NCBI RefSeq assembly: GCF_025561445.1
Contig: NZ_CP095096.1
Span: 2,459,822-2,523,821 of the forward strand
DNA: 64,000 nucleotides
Source: Staphylococcus sp. IVB6181
GTDB taxonomy: Bacteria > Bacillota > Bacilli > Staphylococcales > Staphylococcaceae
Direction: 5' to 3'
This document shows, in pieces, positions 15,730 through 24,712 of the stretch; the stretch's first letter is position 1; each line of letters starts with the position of its first letter. A program made the position numbers and the translations under genes. The notes under the pieces are model-generated. The model was not told the DNA's origin and did no database searches. It saw nothing but the letters and a program-made list of their open reading frames with translations.

Positions 15730-17274
15730 CTATTGATTTTTAGAATTTGAATCTCTTGTATTTGAAGGTCTATCTGTTTCTGCTGTGTCGTTATCTCCCG
15801 GTTCTTCAATAATCTCATCTACTCTTTCTTGACTTGTATCAAGAATCAAGCGGCTGAGTTCATCTTTATCGATACGTTTAAGCTTAGGATAACGTACGAT
15901 GAAGAAAATCAAACCTAACACTAGCCATGCGATTAAAGCAATATAAGATGGTAATGATAAAGCAGCTGGTGATCCTGGGATTAATAATAATCCTAAGAAA
16001 ATAAACGCAAATACCGAACCAACAATCGCAAAGGTTTTATAAACCGGAGCGTAAGTATTGCTTGCTTTGTTATAGCTGAATAATTTCGCAGCTGATAAAC
16101 ATGTGACTAAGTATGCGACTGATACCCCCGTTGAAGACATATCTACAATCCAAGTTAATGCAGTACGTCCTAACCACGGCGCAATCAGTGTTAAAGCACC
16201 CAAGAATAAAATAGCGACATACGGTGTTTTGTATCTTGAATGCAGTTTACTGAATATCCCCGGCATAATTCCTGAACGGCCCATTGAGAATAATAAACGG
16301 CTTGAACTCATCAAGAAACCGTTAAGTCCTGTAAAGATACCCATGATGATTGCGATAGCAAGTATGAATAAACCAATGTAGCCGAAAGCTTGTTGAGTTA
16401 CAGCACCTGTTAACCACAAGTTGCCGTTTAAGCTTTCACTGCTTTTGCTTAACCATGCTGTATAAAGAATCATCAAGACATACGTCCCTGCTGCCGCAAG
16501 CAAACTGTAAACAATCAGTTTGAATGTTTTATTCGGCGCAAAGTCGAATTCTTCTGCGGTTTGCGGAATGTTATCAAACCCGACATATGCCCATGGCGCT
16601 ACAGCCACTATCAAGATAATTGAAGTAAACCAGCCTTTGGACTCGTTAGTTAAAGGTTGTAAATTACTGAATGAAAATTCGCTTCCGAAAAACGATCCGA
16701 AGAACATCAGTAGTACAACTATTACCATCGCAACACAGAAATAATACTGCAAGCTCCCTGACACGTGTGCACCACGTATCGTAATAAACGTAAAGAGTAA
16801 TAATAAAACAGTTGCGATAATAATTTCAGTGATGTAAACATCCCATCCGGCGATGGTGTAAAGTTTACCATGCTCGAGTACGCTCGGCATCATAAACTTC
16901 AAGAGTAAACTAAAGGCGGTCGCATTCAATGCGACAACACAAATATAACCAAAAGTTAAAAACCATGATGAGAAGAAACTCACATACCTCCCAAAGCTTA
17001 AATAACTGAAGGCAAAAGCGCCTCCTGATACTGGGAAGTGTTTCACAAGTGCCCCGTAACTTACACCAATAATAATCATTAATAATGCACCAATTGTAAT
17101 ACCGATTGCTGCTGAAATCGGACCTGATTGTTTAATCCAGTCCCCAGGCAATATAAAAGAACCCCAGCCTATACATGAACCATAGGCAATTGCCCAGACG
17201 AACTTTTCTGACAGGTTCTGTTGTAAATCTCCTCGGTCTACTTTTTTATGGTGTTTTCTATCTCTTTCTCCCAT
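15730..17274 (-). CDS. APC-family amino-acid permease
   Basis: 514 residues with about twelve membrane segments. The N-terminal signature FVWAIAYGSCIGWGSFILPGDW contains the unwound GxG region that binds substrate in LeuT-fold APC transporters. PWAYVGFDNIPQTAEEF (about residues 230-246) is the conserved segment 6 region. The C-terminal tail of about 50 residues is cytosolic and acidic. Substrate unknown. The Shine-Dalgarno GAGGTGA is about 12 nt before the ATG, slightly far. Co-oriented with the DUF423 gene, 66 nt apart. Confidence 0.85.
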   Translation of the reverse strand: MGERDRKHHKKVDRGDLQQNLSEKFVWAIAYGSCIGWGSFILPGDWIKQSGPISAAIGITIGALLMIIIGVSYGALVKHFPVSGGAFAFSYLSFGRYVSFFSSWFLTFGYICVVALNATAFSLLLKFMMPSVLEHGKLYTIAGWDVYITEIIIATVLLLLFTFITIRGAHVSGSLQYYFCVAMVIVVLLMFFGSFFGSEFSFSNLQPLTNESKGWFTSIILIVAVAPWAYVGFDNIPQTAEEFDFAPNKTFKLIVYSLLAAAGTYVLMILYTAWLSKSSESLNGNLWLTGAVTQQAFGYIGLFILAIAIIMGIFTGLNGFLMSSSRLLFSMGRSGIMPGIFSKLHSRYKTPYVAILFLGALTLIAPWLGRTALTWIVDMSSTGVSVAYLVTCLSAAKLFSYNKASNTYAPVYKTFAIVGSVFAFIFLGLLLIPGSPAALSLPSYIALIAWLVLGLIFFIVRYPKLKRIDKDELSRLILDTSQERVDEIIEEPGDNDTAETDRPSNTRDSNSKNQ

Positions 17275-17340
17275 AATAAAAAATTCACCTCATTCGATAC
17301 ATTATACCCTGTGAGATGAATTTTTGAACCGTTTATTGGT

Positions 17341-17724
17341 TTATTTTTTTAATTTAAGTGATTGTACGAGTAAAGTTACCCAAGAAGCGATAAATAACAC
17401 GCCTCCAATTGGTGTAATTGCGCCTAAAGGTTTGATTTGTGTTAATGATAATACATATAGTGAGCCGCTGAAGATGACAATACCGCCAAACATCATCCAT
17501 CCTGCAGCTTTTAAGTTTAATTTAGTTGTACCGCTTAAAATCCCGATACCGACTAACCCTAAGCTATGATACATTTCATATGTTGTTGCTTTATTCCACA
17601 CATCTAAATAGTGCGGTGATAATTTATCAGCTAACGCATGTGCACCGAATGCTCCTGTCGCAACTGATAATGCAGCACACCCTGCACCGAGTGCTACAAA
17701 TGCTTTCATTGATTTAAGATTCAT
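17341..17724 (-). CDS. DUF423 (YwdK-like) membrane protein
   Basis: 127 residues and four hydrophobic segments. [15 protein letters not shown] near the N-terminus and [27 protein letters not shown] in the middle are DUF423 hallmarks. Function unknown; in Bacillus the homologue sits near ung as here. AAGGAGCG is 8 nt before the ATG. Probably co-transcribed with the DUF5327-like gene and ung. Confidence 0.85.
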   Translation of the reverse strand: MNLKSMKAFVALGAGCAALSVATGAFGAHALADKLSPHYLDVWNKATTYEMYHSLGLVGIGILSGTTKLNLKAAGWMMFGGIVIFSGSLYVLSLTQIKPLGAITPIGGVLFIASWVTLLVQSLKLKK

Positions 17725-17745
17725 TGCTTAATCGCTCCTTTATAG

Positions 17746-18120
17746 TTAAAAGTCAAATATAGAATCGCCATTGCCGAGTTGGTCATCAGTTACCATTTTA
17801 TTAGAAGCACCTGGCGGTGTCGATGAATTCGGTGTTTCTGAATAAGAAGCAACCTTGCCGCCCATCGCTTTGATTTCCTCAGCAGACACACCGGATGTTG
17901 AAAGAGATTGTTTTTGCACTGAAGTATGCGCAGCAGGTTGCTGATACGGTGCTGATTGTTTCGCATACACTTTGCTTGTATCAGACGGTTCTGCATCTGT
18001 ATAAAGCGAAGTCAATGTATGAATCGCATACATATGCTTATTAAATTCCGCTTCGCTGTGCGCTTCATCTGCTTGCACTAATTCACGTTCAATCAATGCG
18101 ATTAATTTCTCTTTGTTCAT
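17746..18120 (-). CDS. DUF5327-like (YwdI) hypothetical protein
   Basis: 124 residues from the ATG at 18118-18120. The first 50 residues form a helical segment ([19 protein letters not shown]), the middle is low-complexity and Ser/Gln/Pro-rich, and it ends GNGDSIFDF. This matches the short protein next to ung in Bacillus and staphylococci; no function known. The start overlaps the ung stop as ATGA, with AGAGGGGG 8 nt upstream; a GTG 24 nt earlier is open but overlaps the ribosome binding site. Confidence 0.7.
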   Translation of the reverse strand: MNKEKLIALIERELVQADEAHSEAEFNKHMYAIHTLTSLYTDAEPSDTSKVYAKQSAPYQQPAAHTSVQKQSLSTSGVSAEEIKAMGGKVASYSETPNSSTPPGASNKMVTDDQLGNGDSIFDF

Positions 18121-18779
18121 CGCATTTCCCCCTCTCCGCACCAATTCACTGGTGTTTGATCATGTGCTTCTAAATAAGCATTCGCCCGTGAATACGGTTT
18201 AGAACCAAAGAAACCGCGGTACGCTGATAATGGGCTCGGATGCACAGACTTGATCACATCATGCTTTGTTGTATCAATCAGCTTTTCCTTTTGTTGTGCG
18301 GGTTTGCCCCATAAAATAAACACCACATGGTCTCTATGGTCAGAAACAGCTTTGATAATCTCATCTGTAAAGATTTCCCAGCCTATGCCGCGATGAGAAT
18401 GTGCCTCGCCTTGACGCACAGTTAAAACAGTATTTAACAACAGCACACCTTCACGTGCCCAGTCCTGTAAATGTGATACTGTACGCTGACAACCGATATC
18501 ATCAGCTAATTCTTGGTACATATTGCGCAATGAAGGCGGGAATTTAGCCCCAGGCTGTATCGAGAACGCCAAACCATGCGCTTGTTTTGGACCATGATAA
18601 GGATCTTGTCCCAATATCACGACTTTCACCTTTTCAAATGGTGTTAAATCAAAGGCTTGATAGATATTTTCTCTGTCTGGATAGACAGTTTGTGTCGTAT
18701 ATTCTTTCTCTAAAAAATCATGCATCGCTTTGAAATCATGACGGCTTGTTATGTCATGAAATACTTCAGACCACTCCAT
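18117..18779 (-). CDS. ung: uracil-DNA glycosylase
   Basis: 220 residues, family 1 UDG. It cleaves uracil from DNA to start base-excision repair. The water-activating loop [17 protein letters not shown] (about residues 61-77), the uracil pocket Asn in [10 protein letters not shown] (about 118-127) and the minor-groove loop [14 protein letters not shown] (about 185-198) are all present. GAGGTGATACC precedes the ATG. First gene of a minus-strand cluster. Confidence 0.95.
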   Translation of the reverse strand: MEWSEVFHDITSRHDFKAMHDFLEKEYTTQTVYPDRENIYQAFDLTPFEKVKVVILGQDPYHGPKQAHGLAFSIQPGAKFPPSLRNMYQELADDIGCQRTVSHLQDWAREGVLLLNTVLTVRQGEAHSHRGIGWEIFTDEIIKAVSDHRDHVVFILWGKPAQQKEKLIDTTKHDVIKSVHPSPLSAYRGFFGSKPYSRANAYLEAHDQTPVNWCGEGEMR

Positions 18780-18885
18780 GGTATCACCTCAAACATATGA
18801 TAACACAGGATATATCAAAAAGTTCAATCCTCCCTTGGAATCGTGTTATGATTAAAGAAACGAAAACGTTAGGGAGTGTAGTATT

Positions 18886-19716
18886 ATGGCATTGAAAAAA
18901 GTATTAACAATTGCCGGTTCAGATACAAGTGCCGGTGCGGGAATGCAAGCAGATTTAAAAACATTCCAGGAATTAGACACTTACGGAATGGTCGCTTTAG
19001 CAGCGATTGTGACTATGGACAAAGAAACATGGTCTCATGATGTAACACCTATTCCATTTGATGTCTTCAACAAACAATTAGAAACAGCAATTTCTATCGG
19101 TCCAGATGCTGTTAAAACAGGGATGTTAGGTACTGAGGAAGTCATCAAACGTGCTGGCGAAGCATTTGAAGAATCAGGTGCAGACTACTTCGTTGTTGAC
19201 CCTGTGATGGTATGTAAAGGCGAAGACGAAGTCTTAAACCCTGGCAACACAGATGCAATGATTAAATATTTATTGCCAAAAGCAACAGTAACAACACCTA
19301 ACCTCTTTGAAGCAGGTCAATTATCAGGTTTAGGTACACTTAAATCTATCGAAGATATGAAAAAAGCCGCTAAAATCATTCATGAACAAGGTGCAGAAAA
19401 TGTTGTAATCAAAGGCGGAAAAGCTTTAGAGCAAGATAAATCATATGACTTATACTACGATGGCGATAAATACTATCAACTTACAACAGACATGTTCCAA
19501 CAAAGTTATAACCATGGTGCAGGCTGTACCTTCGCAGCTGCGACAACAGCTAACTTAGCAAACGGCCAATCACCTAAAGATGCTGTTATCAATGCTAAAG
19601 CATTCGTTGCTTCAGCGATTAAAAACGGTTGGAAAATGAACGACTTTGTAGGTCCGGTTGACCACGGTGCCTATAACCGTATCGAAAAAATCGATGTAAC
19701 CGTTGCTGAAGTATAA
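18886..19716 (+). CDS. pdxK: pyridoxal kinase, dual-cysteine type (ThiD-like fold)
   Basis: 276 residues of the ribokinase-like ThiD/PdxK family. It phosphorylates pyridoxal (and possibly hydroxymethylpyrimidine) with ATP. N-terminal IAGSDTSAGAGMQADLKTF binds substrate, DPVMVCKGEDEVL carries Cys110 and SYNHGAGCTFAAA carries Cys214. These two cysteines are at the numbering reported for the S. aureus enzyme that uses a dual-cysteine mechanism (established knowledge, from memory). A plain ThiD annotation is the common alternative. Own promoter region and terminator. Confidence 0.85.
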   Translation: MALKKVLTIAGSDTSAGAGMQADLKTFQELDTYGMVALAAIVTMDKETWSHDVTPIPFDVFNKQLETAISIGPDAVKTGMLGTEEVIKRAGEAFEESGADYFVVDPVMVCKGEDEVLNPGNTDAMIKYLLPKATVTTPNLFEAGQLSGLGTLKSIEDMKKAAKIIHEQGAENVVIKGGKALEQDKSYDLYYDGDKYYQLTTDMFQQSYNHGAGCTFAAATTANLANGQSPKDAVINAKAFVASAIKNGWKMNDFVGPVDHGAYNRIEKIDVTVAEV

Positions 19717-19741
19717 ACAAACATATAGTAATTCATAATGC

Positions 19742-19775
19742 AGACAAGCTCTTTCCTTGAGCTTGTCTCTTTTTA
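19742..19775 (+). terminator. terminator after pdxK
   Basis: Exact AGACAAGCTC/GAGCTTGTCT stem, 7-nt loop, then CTTTTTAT. Confidence 0.9.
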
Positions 19776-19899
19776 TACATAAGAGGAAAAGCACCGCAAT
19801 TCAAAAAAATCAACGTTCACGCTCTCATCAATTAGTCCTAGAAAAAGTTGATACCGAAGCCCCATGTATCATCAAAAAAAATTTAATACAATAATCAAT

Positions 19900-20009
19900 G
19901 TAGAGGAAGCAAAATGTAATGTGTGAATCCTAAATCAATCCTAAATGTAAATTCTATAAATAATCGTTACACCTTTCTACCCACCTAAAAGGCTGAGTGC
20001 TTCCTCTAC
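19900..20009. ncRNA. 110-nt element closed by an exact 12-bp stem, unassigned
   Basis: GTAGAGGAAGCA (19900-19911) and TGCTTCCTCTAC (19998-20009) are exact complements. Inside, CCTTT/AAAAGG makes a small hairpin and ATCCTAAAT occurs twice. Part of about 560 bases (19777-20340) without a convincing gene. A minus-strand frame of 27 codons (19954-20037) with AGGAGG only 4 nt upstream reads through the right arm; I do not trust it. Could be a small RNA or the ends of a small repeat. Confidence 0.35.
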
Positions 20010-20116
20010 ACCGACATAGACAATGCAAAAATCGCATTTAACCTCCTAAATAAAAGGTAATCATATCCTAACAATAAAATTGCGATAGCATTAACAGTTA
20101 ATCTAATCATTGAATT

Positions 20117-20162
20117 AAAAAAGCCGATAAGCAACACCCTTCCCCTGACACTGCTTATCGGC
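20117..20162 (-). terminator. terminator-like hairpin 1 of 3
   Basis: GCCGATAAGCA/TGCTTATCGGC exact 11-bp stem; on the minus strand it is followed by TTTTTT. Confidence 0.7.
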
Positions 20163-20176
20163 TCACCCTAAAAATA

Positions 20177-20258
20177 AGAGCACTGCTAAACAAGTGAGAC
20201 CGTCCCTTCTCTCTTGTTGCCTGCCGTCCCAACAGGTTATATGCAGTGCTCTTTTTTT
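20177..20258 (+). terminator. terminator-like hairpin 2 of 3
   Basis: AGAGCACTGC/GCAGTGCTCT exact 10-bp stem, followed on the plus strand by TTTTTTT. The 56-nt interior contains CAAG-GAGA/TCTC-TTG and CCTG/CAGG pairs, so it is branched, unlike a plain terminator. Confidence 0.6.
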
Positions 20259-20270
20259 ATTGAAAGACAT

Positions 20271-20320
20271 AAAAAGCCGCCAGTATGATTCGACAAAGTA
20301 CCGAATCAGGCAAGACGGCT
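20271..20320 (-). terminator. folE2 operon terminator (hairpin 3 of 3)
   Basis: On the minus strand AAGCCG...TGATTCG pairs with CGAATCA...CGGCTT and runs into TTTTTATG, 20 nt after the folE2 stop. Confidence 0.75.
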
Positions 20321-20340
20321 TATTGTTGATTGCCTATTTA

Positions 20341-21219
20341 TTATTTTCTGTGTTTTAATTTCGCAAATGCATCGTGTTGGTGAATAGACTCTTCATTGCG
20401 GCATTCAATATAGAAGCCTTCTAACCAATCTAATTCTACTAAGTCCGCTGCGATCAAACGAATTAAATCTTCCACAAAACGCGGGTTTTCATAAGCACGT
20501 TCTGTGACGCGTTTTTCGTCTGGACGTTTAAGGATAGGATATAAGATTGAGCTTGCATTGGCTTCCATTGCATCTAAGATAACTTCTTTATGATCTGATG
20601 GTAATGTCGCCTCTGGATTAATATACGTTTTTACAGTGATTACACCGCGCTGATTGTGTGCAGAGTATTCACTGATTTCTTTTGAACAAGGACATAGTGT
20701 TGTGACTGTTGCTTGAACTGTTAATTCTTGGCGTGTCACTTTATCCCCTTCAACTGCCATGCCGTAAGTTACATCAGCGTTGCCGACAGCTTTTAAGTTT
20801 GTTACTGGGCTGTAGCGGTTAAAGAACCATTTACCTGATACATCTACACCCGCAGAACTTTGCTTCATGTGTTTTTGAAGCGAGTCTAATACAGTGTGCA
20901 AGTTATCGAATGTTAATCTCACACCATTGTCATAGTGTCTTTCAACACTCTCTAAAATACGGCTCATATTAATGCCTTTTTCTTCTCTTGTTAAACTTGT
21001 TGAGAATGCGAATGTACCTGCAGTTTGATATTCATCTATAATTACGGGATAGACTAAGTTTTTAATCCCGACTTCTTCAATTTCAAATAGGAAATCTTTG
21101 TGCGTGCTTTGCAAGTCTGTCATTTCTTCTTTTACTGTTGGTTTTGTACCTTTAATCGGATCAACAGAACCAAAGTGTTTCCAACGACCTTCACGTGTTG
21201 ATAAATCAAATTCAGTCAT
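20341..21219 (-). CDS. folE2: GTP cyclohydrolase FolE2
   Basis: 292 residues. Type IB GTP cyclohydrolase, which makes 7,8-dihydroneopterin triphosphate from GTP as the entry to folate. The conserved catalytic Cys is in [20 protein letters not shown] (first Cys of CPC). [11 protein letters not shown] and [15 protein letters not shown] near the C-terminus are family signatures. A longer frame from 21246 is open, but GGAGG lies 9 nt before the ATG at 21219, and the protein then starts [13 protein letters not shown] like its relatives. Third gene after yojF and bshB2. Confidence 0.92.
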   Translation of the reverse strand: MTEFDLSTREGRWKHFGSVDPIKGTKPTVKEEMTDLQSTHKDFLFEIEEVGIKNLVYPVIIDEYQTAGTFAFSTSLTREEKGINMSRILESVERHYDNGVRLTFDNLHTVLDSLQKHMKQSSAGVDVSGKWFFNRYSPVTNLKAVGNADVTYGMAVEGDKVTRQELTVQATVTTLCPCSKEISEYSAHNQRGVITVKTYINPEATLPSDHKEVILDAMEANASSILYPILKRPDEKRVTERAYENPRFVEDLIRLIAADLVELDWLEGFYIECRNEESIHQHDAFAKLKHRK

Positions 21220-21235
21220 CTGTGTGCGCCTCCAC

Positions 21236-21901
21236 TCATGATTCAATATTATAAGTCCAATAAGTTTCTTGTTCTAAGAAACTTTTGGCTGTATCTGGAA
21301 CTTGCGGTTCAGCAAGTTGCTGCAAGAAAGGTCCAGATTGTGATGCATGTGCTTTGAATGCATCTAATTTTACTTCTCTATAATCACTGATATCATTCAC
21401 AATATCAGGTTCCCCTAATTCATCAATTGCATCATTACTAAAAGCCACTAATTGTAAACGCGGGCGCTGTGCCTTCGGCATACGTCCCACTGTTCTTACA
21501 ACCGCTTCCGCTGTCGCTTCATGATCAGGATGTACAGCATAACCTGGATAGAATGAAATGATTACTGATGGATGCAGTTCATCGATTAAGCTTTCTACCA
21601 TTCCATCAATCTTATCATAAGGTTCAAATTCTACCGTCTTGTCACGGTACCCCATCTTTCTTAAATCTTTGATACCTATCACTCTCGCTGCTTCTTCCAA
21701 CTCGCGCTCTCTGACATCCGGCAAAGATTCGCGTGTCGCAAACGGCGGATTCCCTAAGTTGCGCGCCATTTGACCTAAAGTCAGGCAAGCATATGTGACA
21801 GGTACACCGTTATCGATATATCTGGCTAATGTTCCTGCTGATGAGAACGTCTCATCGTCAGGATGCGGAAAGATAACTAATACTTGTTGTTCCTCTGACA
21901 T
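21236..21901 (-). CDS. bshB2: bacillithiol biosynthesis deacetylase BshB2
   Basis: 221 residues of the LmbE/PIG-L zinc hydrolase family. It removes acetyl from GlcNAc-malate during bacillithiol synthesis and may also act in bacillithiol conjugate turnover. The metal motif [12 protein letters not shown] is at about residues 12-23 and the third His in [13 protein letters not shown] at about 121-133. The stop lies 16 nt before the folE2 start. The YojF-BshB2 pairing matches yojF-yojG of B. subtilis. Confidence 0.88.
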   Translation of the reverse strand: MSEEQQVLVIFPHPDDETFSSAGTLARYIDNGVPVTYACLTLGQMARNLGNPPFATRESLPDVRERELEEAARVIGIKDLRKMGYRDKTVEFEPYDKIDGMVESLIDELHPSVIISFYPGYAVHPDHEATAEAVVRTVGRMPKAQRPRLQLVAFSNDAIDELGEPDIVNDISDYREVKLDAFKAHASQSGPFLQQLAEPQVPDTAKSFLEQETYWTYNIES

Positions 21902-21913
21902 GATACGTCCTCC

Positions 21914-22273
21914 TTATATTTGAAACGGTACAGTACTGATTTCCAGCGCTGCTGCTAACTGTCCTTCATAATTAAATCCAGCGAGCAAGAATTCATTATT
22001 CTCATTCACTTCATAATGCGTTAAACCTTGTACATAAACCCATCCGTTATCTTGCAGTTTCAAGCCTACTCTGAACGGTTCTTTACCGCCGCCTTTAAGC
22101 TTTGCATGTTCAAAGACAACTTTAATATTTCTTAAGAAAGTCCCAGCATTAAATACACGTTGATCAAAATGGTTCGCATATGCGCCATTAGTCGTCTCAA
22201 CATGCAAATATACCGGCTGGTCTACATAAGATGATAATAAAGATTGTACTTTCTCGTATTCTATCGGCTCCAA
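21914..22273 (-). CDS. yojF: YojF family protein (DUF1806)
   Basis: About 119 residues. Central sequence HVETTNGAYANHF, AGTFLRN and GWVYVQGLTHYEV are typical of DUF1806, a small beta-rich protein encoded beside BshB2. Function unproven. The frame is open from 22318, but AAGGGAG at 22282-22288 lies 8 nt before the TTG at 22271-22273, and no ribosome binding site precedes the upstream ATG, so I take the TTG start. Confidence 0.8.
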   Translation of the reverse strand: MEPIEYEKVQSLLSSYVDQPVYLHVETTNGAYANHFDQRVFNAGTFLRNIKVVFEHAKLKGGGKEPFRVGLKLQDNGWVYVQGLTHYEVNENNEFLLAGFNYEGQLAAALEISTVPFQI

Positions 22274-22542
22274 GTCGCTCACTCCCTTACACAAAACAAA
22301 TTCAATTGTTAACCCCATCTATACTGTGTCGTGTTTAATTTATCTATTATTCTGTATCACTTAATTGTACTAAATCAGCGTCAATAAATATAACCACTTG
22401 CTCATTCCATAAAAAACCATAGGAATTATCGGTTATTATTCAATATTTAGAAACAATATTTACATTATATAACTGTTCTAACACTTTCTAAAGAGGTTAT
22501 TGAAACATTTCTATAAAATGAGGGGGATTTACTATCTGTTTG

Positions 22543-22561
22543 TATAACACCCCGTTATAAT
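22543..22561 (+). promoter_or_regulatory. putative nagB operator overlapping a -10 box
   Basis: TATAAC and GTTATA flank ACCCC as an exact inverted repeat, and TATAAT at 22556-22561 is a consensus -10 about 50 nt before nagB. The -35 is not convincing. Confidence 0.4.
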
Positions 22562-22609
22562 GGACATGTATGTCTTCATAACAGATAAATAATAAGGAGG
22601 TCATTCATA

Positions 22610-23338
22610 ATGAAAATTATTAATTTAGGCAATAGAGACGATGCTTCGTTTTATACAGCATGTGAATTATTCAATCAAATCAGCCGTCATCCTGACAGTA
22701 AGCTGGGCATGGCAACAGGCGGTACAATGGTTGATGTTTATTCCAATTTCGTCAACCTGCTGGAACGCAACCAATTAGATGTTTCAAATGTAGAAACATT
22801 CAACTTAGATGAGTATATTGGTTTATCAGCAGATCACCCTGAGAGTTACCATCATTATATGCATGAAGTTTTATTCGATCGCTATCCGCATTTCAAAGAA
22901 GAAAATGTACATTTACCGATTGGGGATGCAAAAGATTTAGAGGCTGAAACATCACGCTACGAACAACTCATTAAAGAACAAGGTCCTGTAGATATTCAAA
23001 TCTTGGGTATTGGGGAAAACGGACATATCGGTTTTAATGAACCAGGAACAGCAAAAGACAGTGTGACACGTGTCGTAGATTTAACAGAAAGTACAATTCA
23101 AGCTAACAGCCGCTACTTCGACAACGAAGAAGATGTGCCGAAACAAGCGATTTCAATGGGACTTTCTACAATCTTGTCTGCAAAACGTATCATCTTATTA
23201 GCATTCGGAGAGAAAAAGAAAGATGCAATTACCAAACTTGCAAGCGGTATTCAAGATCCAAATGTACCGGCAACTGTATTGTATGATCACCCGAATGTAG
23301 AAGTTTATGTAGATGATGCGGCAGCACCTGATAAGTAA
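22610..23338 (+). CDS. nagB: glucosamine-6-phosphate deaminase
   Basis: 242 residues. Converts glucosamine-6-phosphate to fructose-6-phosphate and ammonium. LGMATGGTMVDVY binds phosphate near the N-terminus, NLDEYIGLSADHPESYHHYM (about residues 66-85) carries the catalytic Asp, and LGIGENGHIGFNEPG (about 129-143) the conserved NGHIGF. AAGGAGG is 8-9 nt before ATG. The following hxlA also yields fructose-6-phosphate-level sugars, so the neighbours share a metabolic node. Confidence 0.93.
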   Translation: MKIINLGNRDDASFYTACELFNQISRHPDSKLGMATGGTMVDVYSNFVNLLERNQLDVSNVETFNLDEYIGLSADHPESYHHYMHEVLFDRYPHFKEENVHLPIGDAKDLEAETSRYEQLIKEQGPVDIQILGIGENGHIGFNEPGTAKDSVTRVVDLTESTIQANSRYFDNEEDVPKQAISMGLSTILSAKRIILLAFGEKKKDAITKLASGIQDPNVPATVLYDHPNVEVYVDDAAAPDK

Positions 23339-23429
23339 ACTTGCCTATTGTTTGTACATTATCAAACAGGGTATACAATTTAGGTAAAGCAAAAGTTACA
23401 ACACTCACATTATGAAAGGATGAATCATT

Positions 23430-24062
23430 TTGGAACTACAATTAGCAATTGATTTATTAAATAAAGAAGACGCTGCAGAGTTAGCTAACAAAGTGAAAGA
23501 TTATGTTGATATCGTAGAAATCGGTACACCTATCATTTATAACGAAGGTTTACCAGCTGTTCAATACATGGACGATAATATCGACGGTGTTAAAGTCCTT
23601 GCAGATATGAAAATCATGGATGCGGCAGACTACGAAGTCAGCCAAGCAGTGAAATTCGGCGCTGACGTTGTAACAATCTTAGGTGTTGCAGAAGATGCTT
23701 CTATCAAAGCAGCAATCGAAGAAGCACACAAAAATGACAAGCAATTATTAGTAGACATGATTGCTGTACAAGACATTGAAAAACGTGCAAAAGAATTAGA
23801 CGAAATGGGTGCAGACTATATCGCAGTACACATCGGCTATGACTTGCAAGCACAAGGTAAATCACCATTAGATGATTTACACACTGTTAAATCAGTTATC
23901 AAAAATTCTAAAGTTGCAGTTGCTGGCGGTATCAAACCAGATACAATCAAAGACATCGTAGCTGAAGGACCAGACTTAGTCATTGTCGGCGGCGGAATCG
24001 CAAATGCTGACGATCCAGTAGAAGCTGCTAAAGCTTGCCGCGACGCAGTTGAAGGGAAATAA
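23430..24062 (+). CDS. hxlA: 3-hexulose-6-phosphate synthase
   Basis: 210 residues, OMP decarboxylase-like TIM barrel. Condenses formaldehyde with ribulose-5-phosphate in the ribulose monophosphate pathway, mainly formaldehyde detoxification in Firmicutes. ADMKIMDAADYEV (Asp-Lys-Asp active site, about residues 51-63), AVHIGYDLQA and AVAGGIKPDTI support it. TTG start at 23430 with GAAAGGATG upstream. Directly followed by hxlB with 3 nt between. No hxlR-type regulator is nearby, unlike B. subtilis. Confidence 0.92.
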   Translation: MELQLAIDLLNKEDAAELANKVKDYVDIVEIGTPIIYNEGLPAVQYMDDNIDGVKVLADMKIMDAADYEVSQAVKFGADVVTILGVAEDASIKAAIEEAHKNDKQLLVDMIAVQDIEKRAKELDEMGADYIAVHIGYDLQAQGKSPLDDLHTVKSVIKNSKVAVAGGIKPDTIKDIVAEGPDLVIVGGGIANADDPVEAAKACRDAVEGK

Positions 24063-24065
24063 GTT

Positions 24066-24611
24066 ATGGCAGAATTAAAATACCAACTTATTTTAGACGA
24101 GCTGAAAACAACATTAGCTAACGTAAAAGAAGAAGATGTTGAAAACTTTGAAAAAGCAATCAAAGACGCAAAAAACATCTTTGTCGCAGGCAAAGGCCGC
24201 TCTGGATTCGTTGCTAACGGCTTCACAATGCGTTTAAATCAACTTGAACAACCTGCTTTCATCATCGGCGGTATTACAACACCTTCAATTCATGAAGGCG
24301 ACTTATTTATCGTTATTTCAGGTTCAGGCAGCACAGAACACTTACGCTTATTAGCTGAAAAAGCTAAAGGCGAAGGTGCACGTGTTGCATTAGTAACAAC
24401 AAAACCTGACTCAAAAATCGGTGAACTTGCAGATACAACAATCGAGTTGCCAGCCGGCACTAAATACGATGCTGAAGGTTCAGCACAACCATTAGGCAGT
24501 CTTTTCGAACAATCTGCACAATTAATCTTAGATGCAGTTGTCTTAAACTTAATGGAAACATTCAACATTGATGAAACTGCTATGCAGCAAAATCATGCTA
24601 ATTTAGAATAG
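24066..24611 (+). CDS. hxlB: 6-phospho-3-hexuloisomerase
   Basis: 181 residues with one SIS domain. Isomerises hexulose-6-phosphate to fructose-6-phosphate, the second RuMP step. FVAGKGRSGFVANGF (about residues 37-51) and IVISGSGSTEHLRLLAEKAK (about 81-100) bind sugar phosphate; GSLFEQSAQLILDAV carries the catalytic Glu region. Coupled to hxlA. Confidence 0.92.
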   Translation: MAELKYQLILDELKTTLANVKEEDVENFEKAIKDAKNIFVAGKGRSGFVANGFTMRLNQLEQPAFIIGGITTPSIHEGDLFIVISGSGSTEHLRLLAEKAKGEGARVALVTTKPDSKIGELADTTIELPAGTKYDAEGSAQPLGSLFEQSAQLILDAVVLNLMETFNIDETAMQQNHANLE

Positions 24612-24626
24612 TTGAATATAAATAAC

Positions 24627-24669
24627 AACGCCCTGTATCGCGCGGTACTTCCGCTTGATACAGGGCGTT
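24627..24669. terminator. terminator after hxlB
   Basis: AACGCCCTGTATC/GATACAGGGCGTT exact 13-bp stem followed by ATTTAT; works best on the plus strand. Confidence 0.85.
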
Positions 24670-24712
24670 ATTTATACAATAAACGATTGTACTTTTGTGT
24701 ATAATCGTTAGT

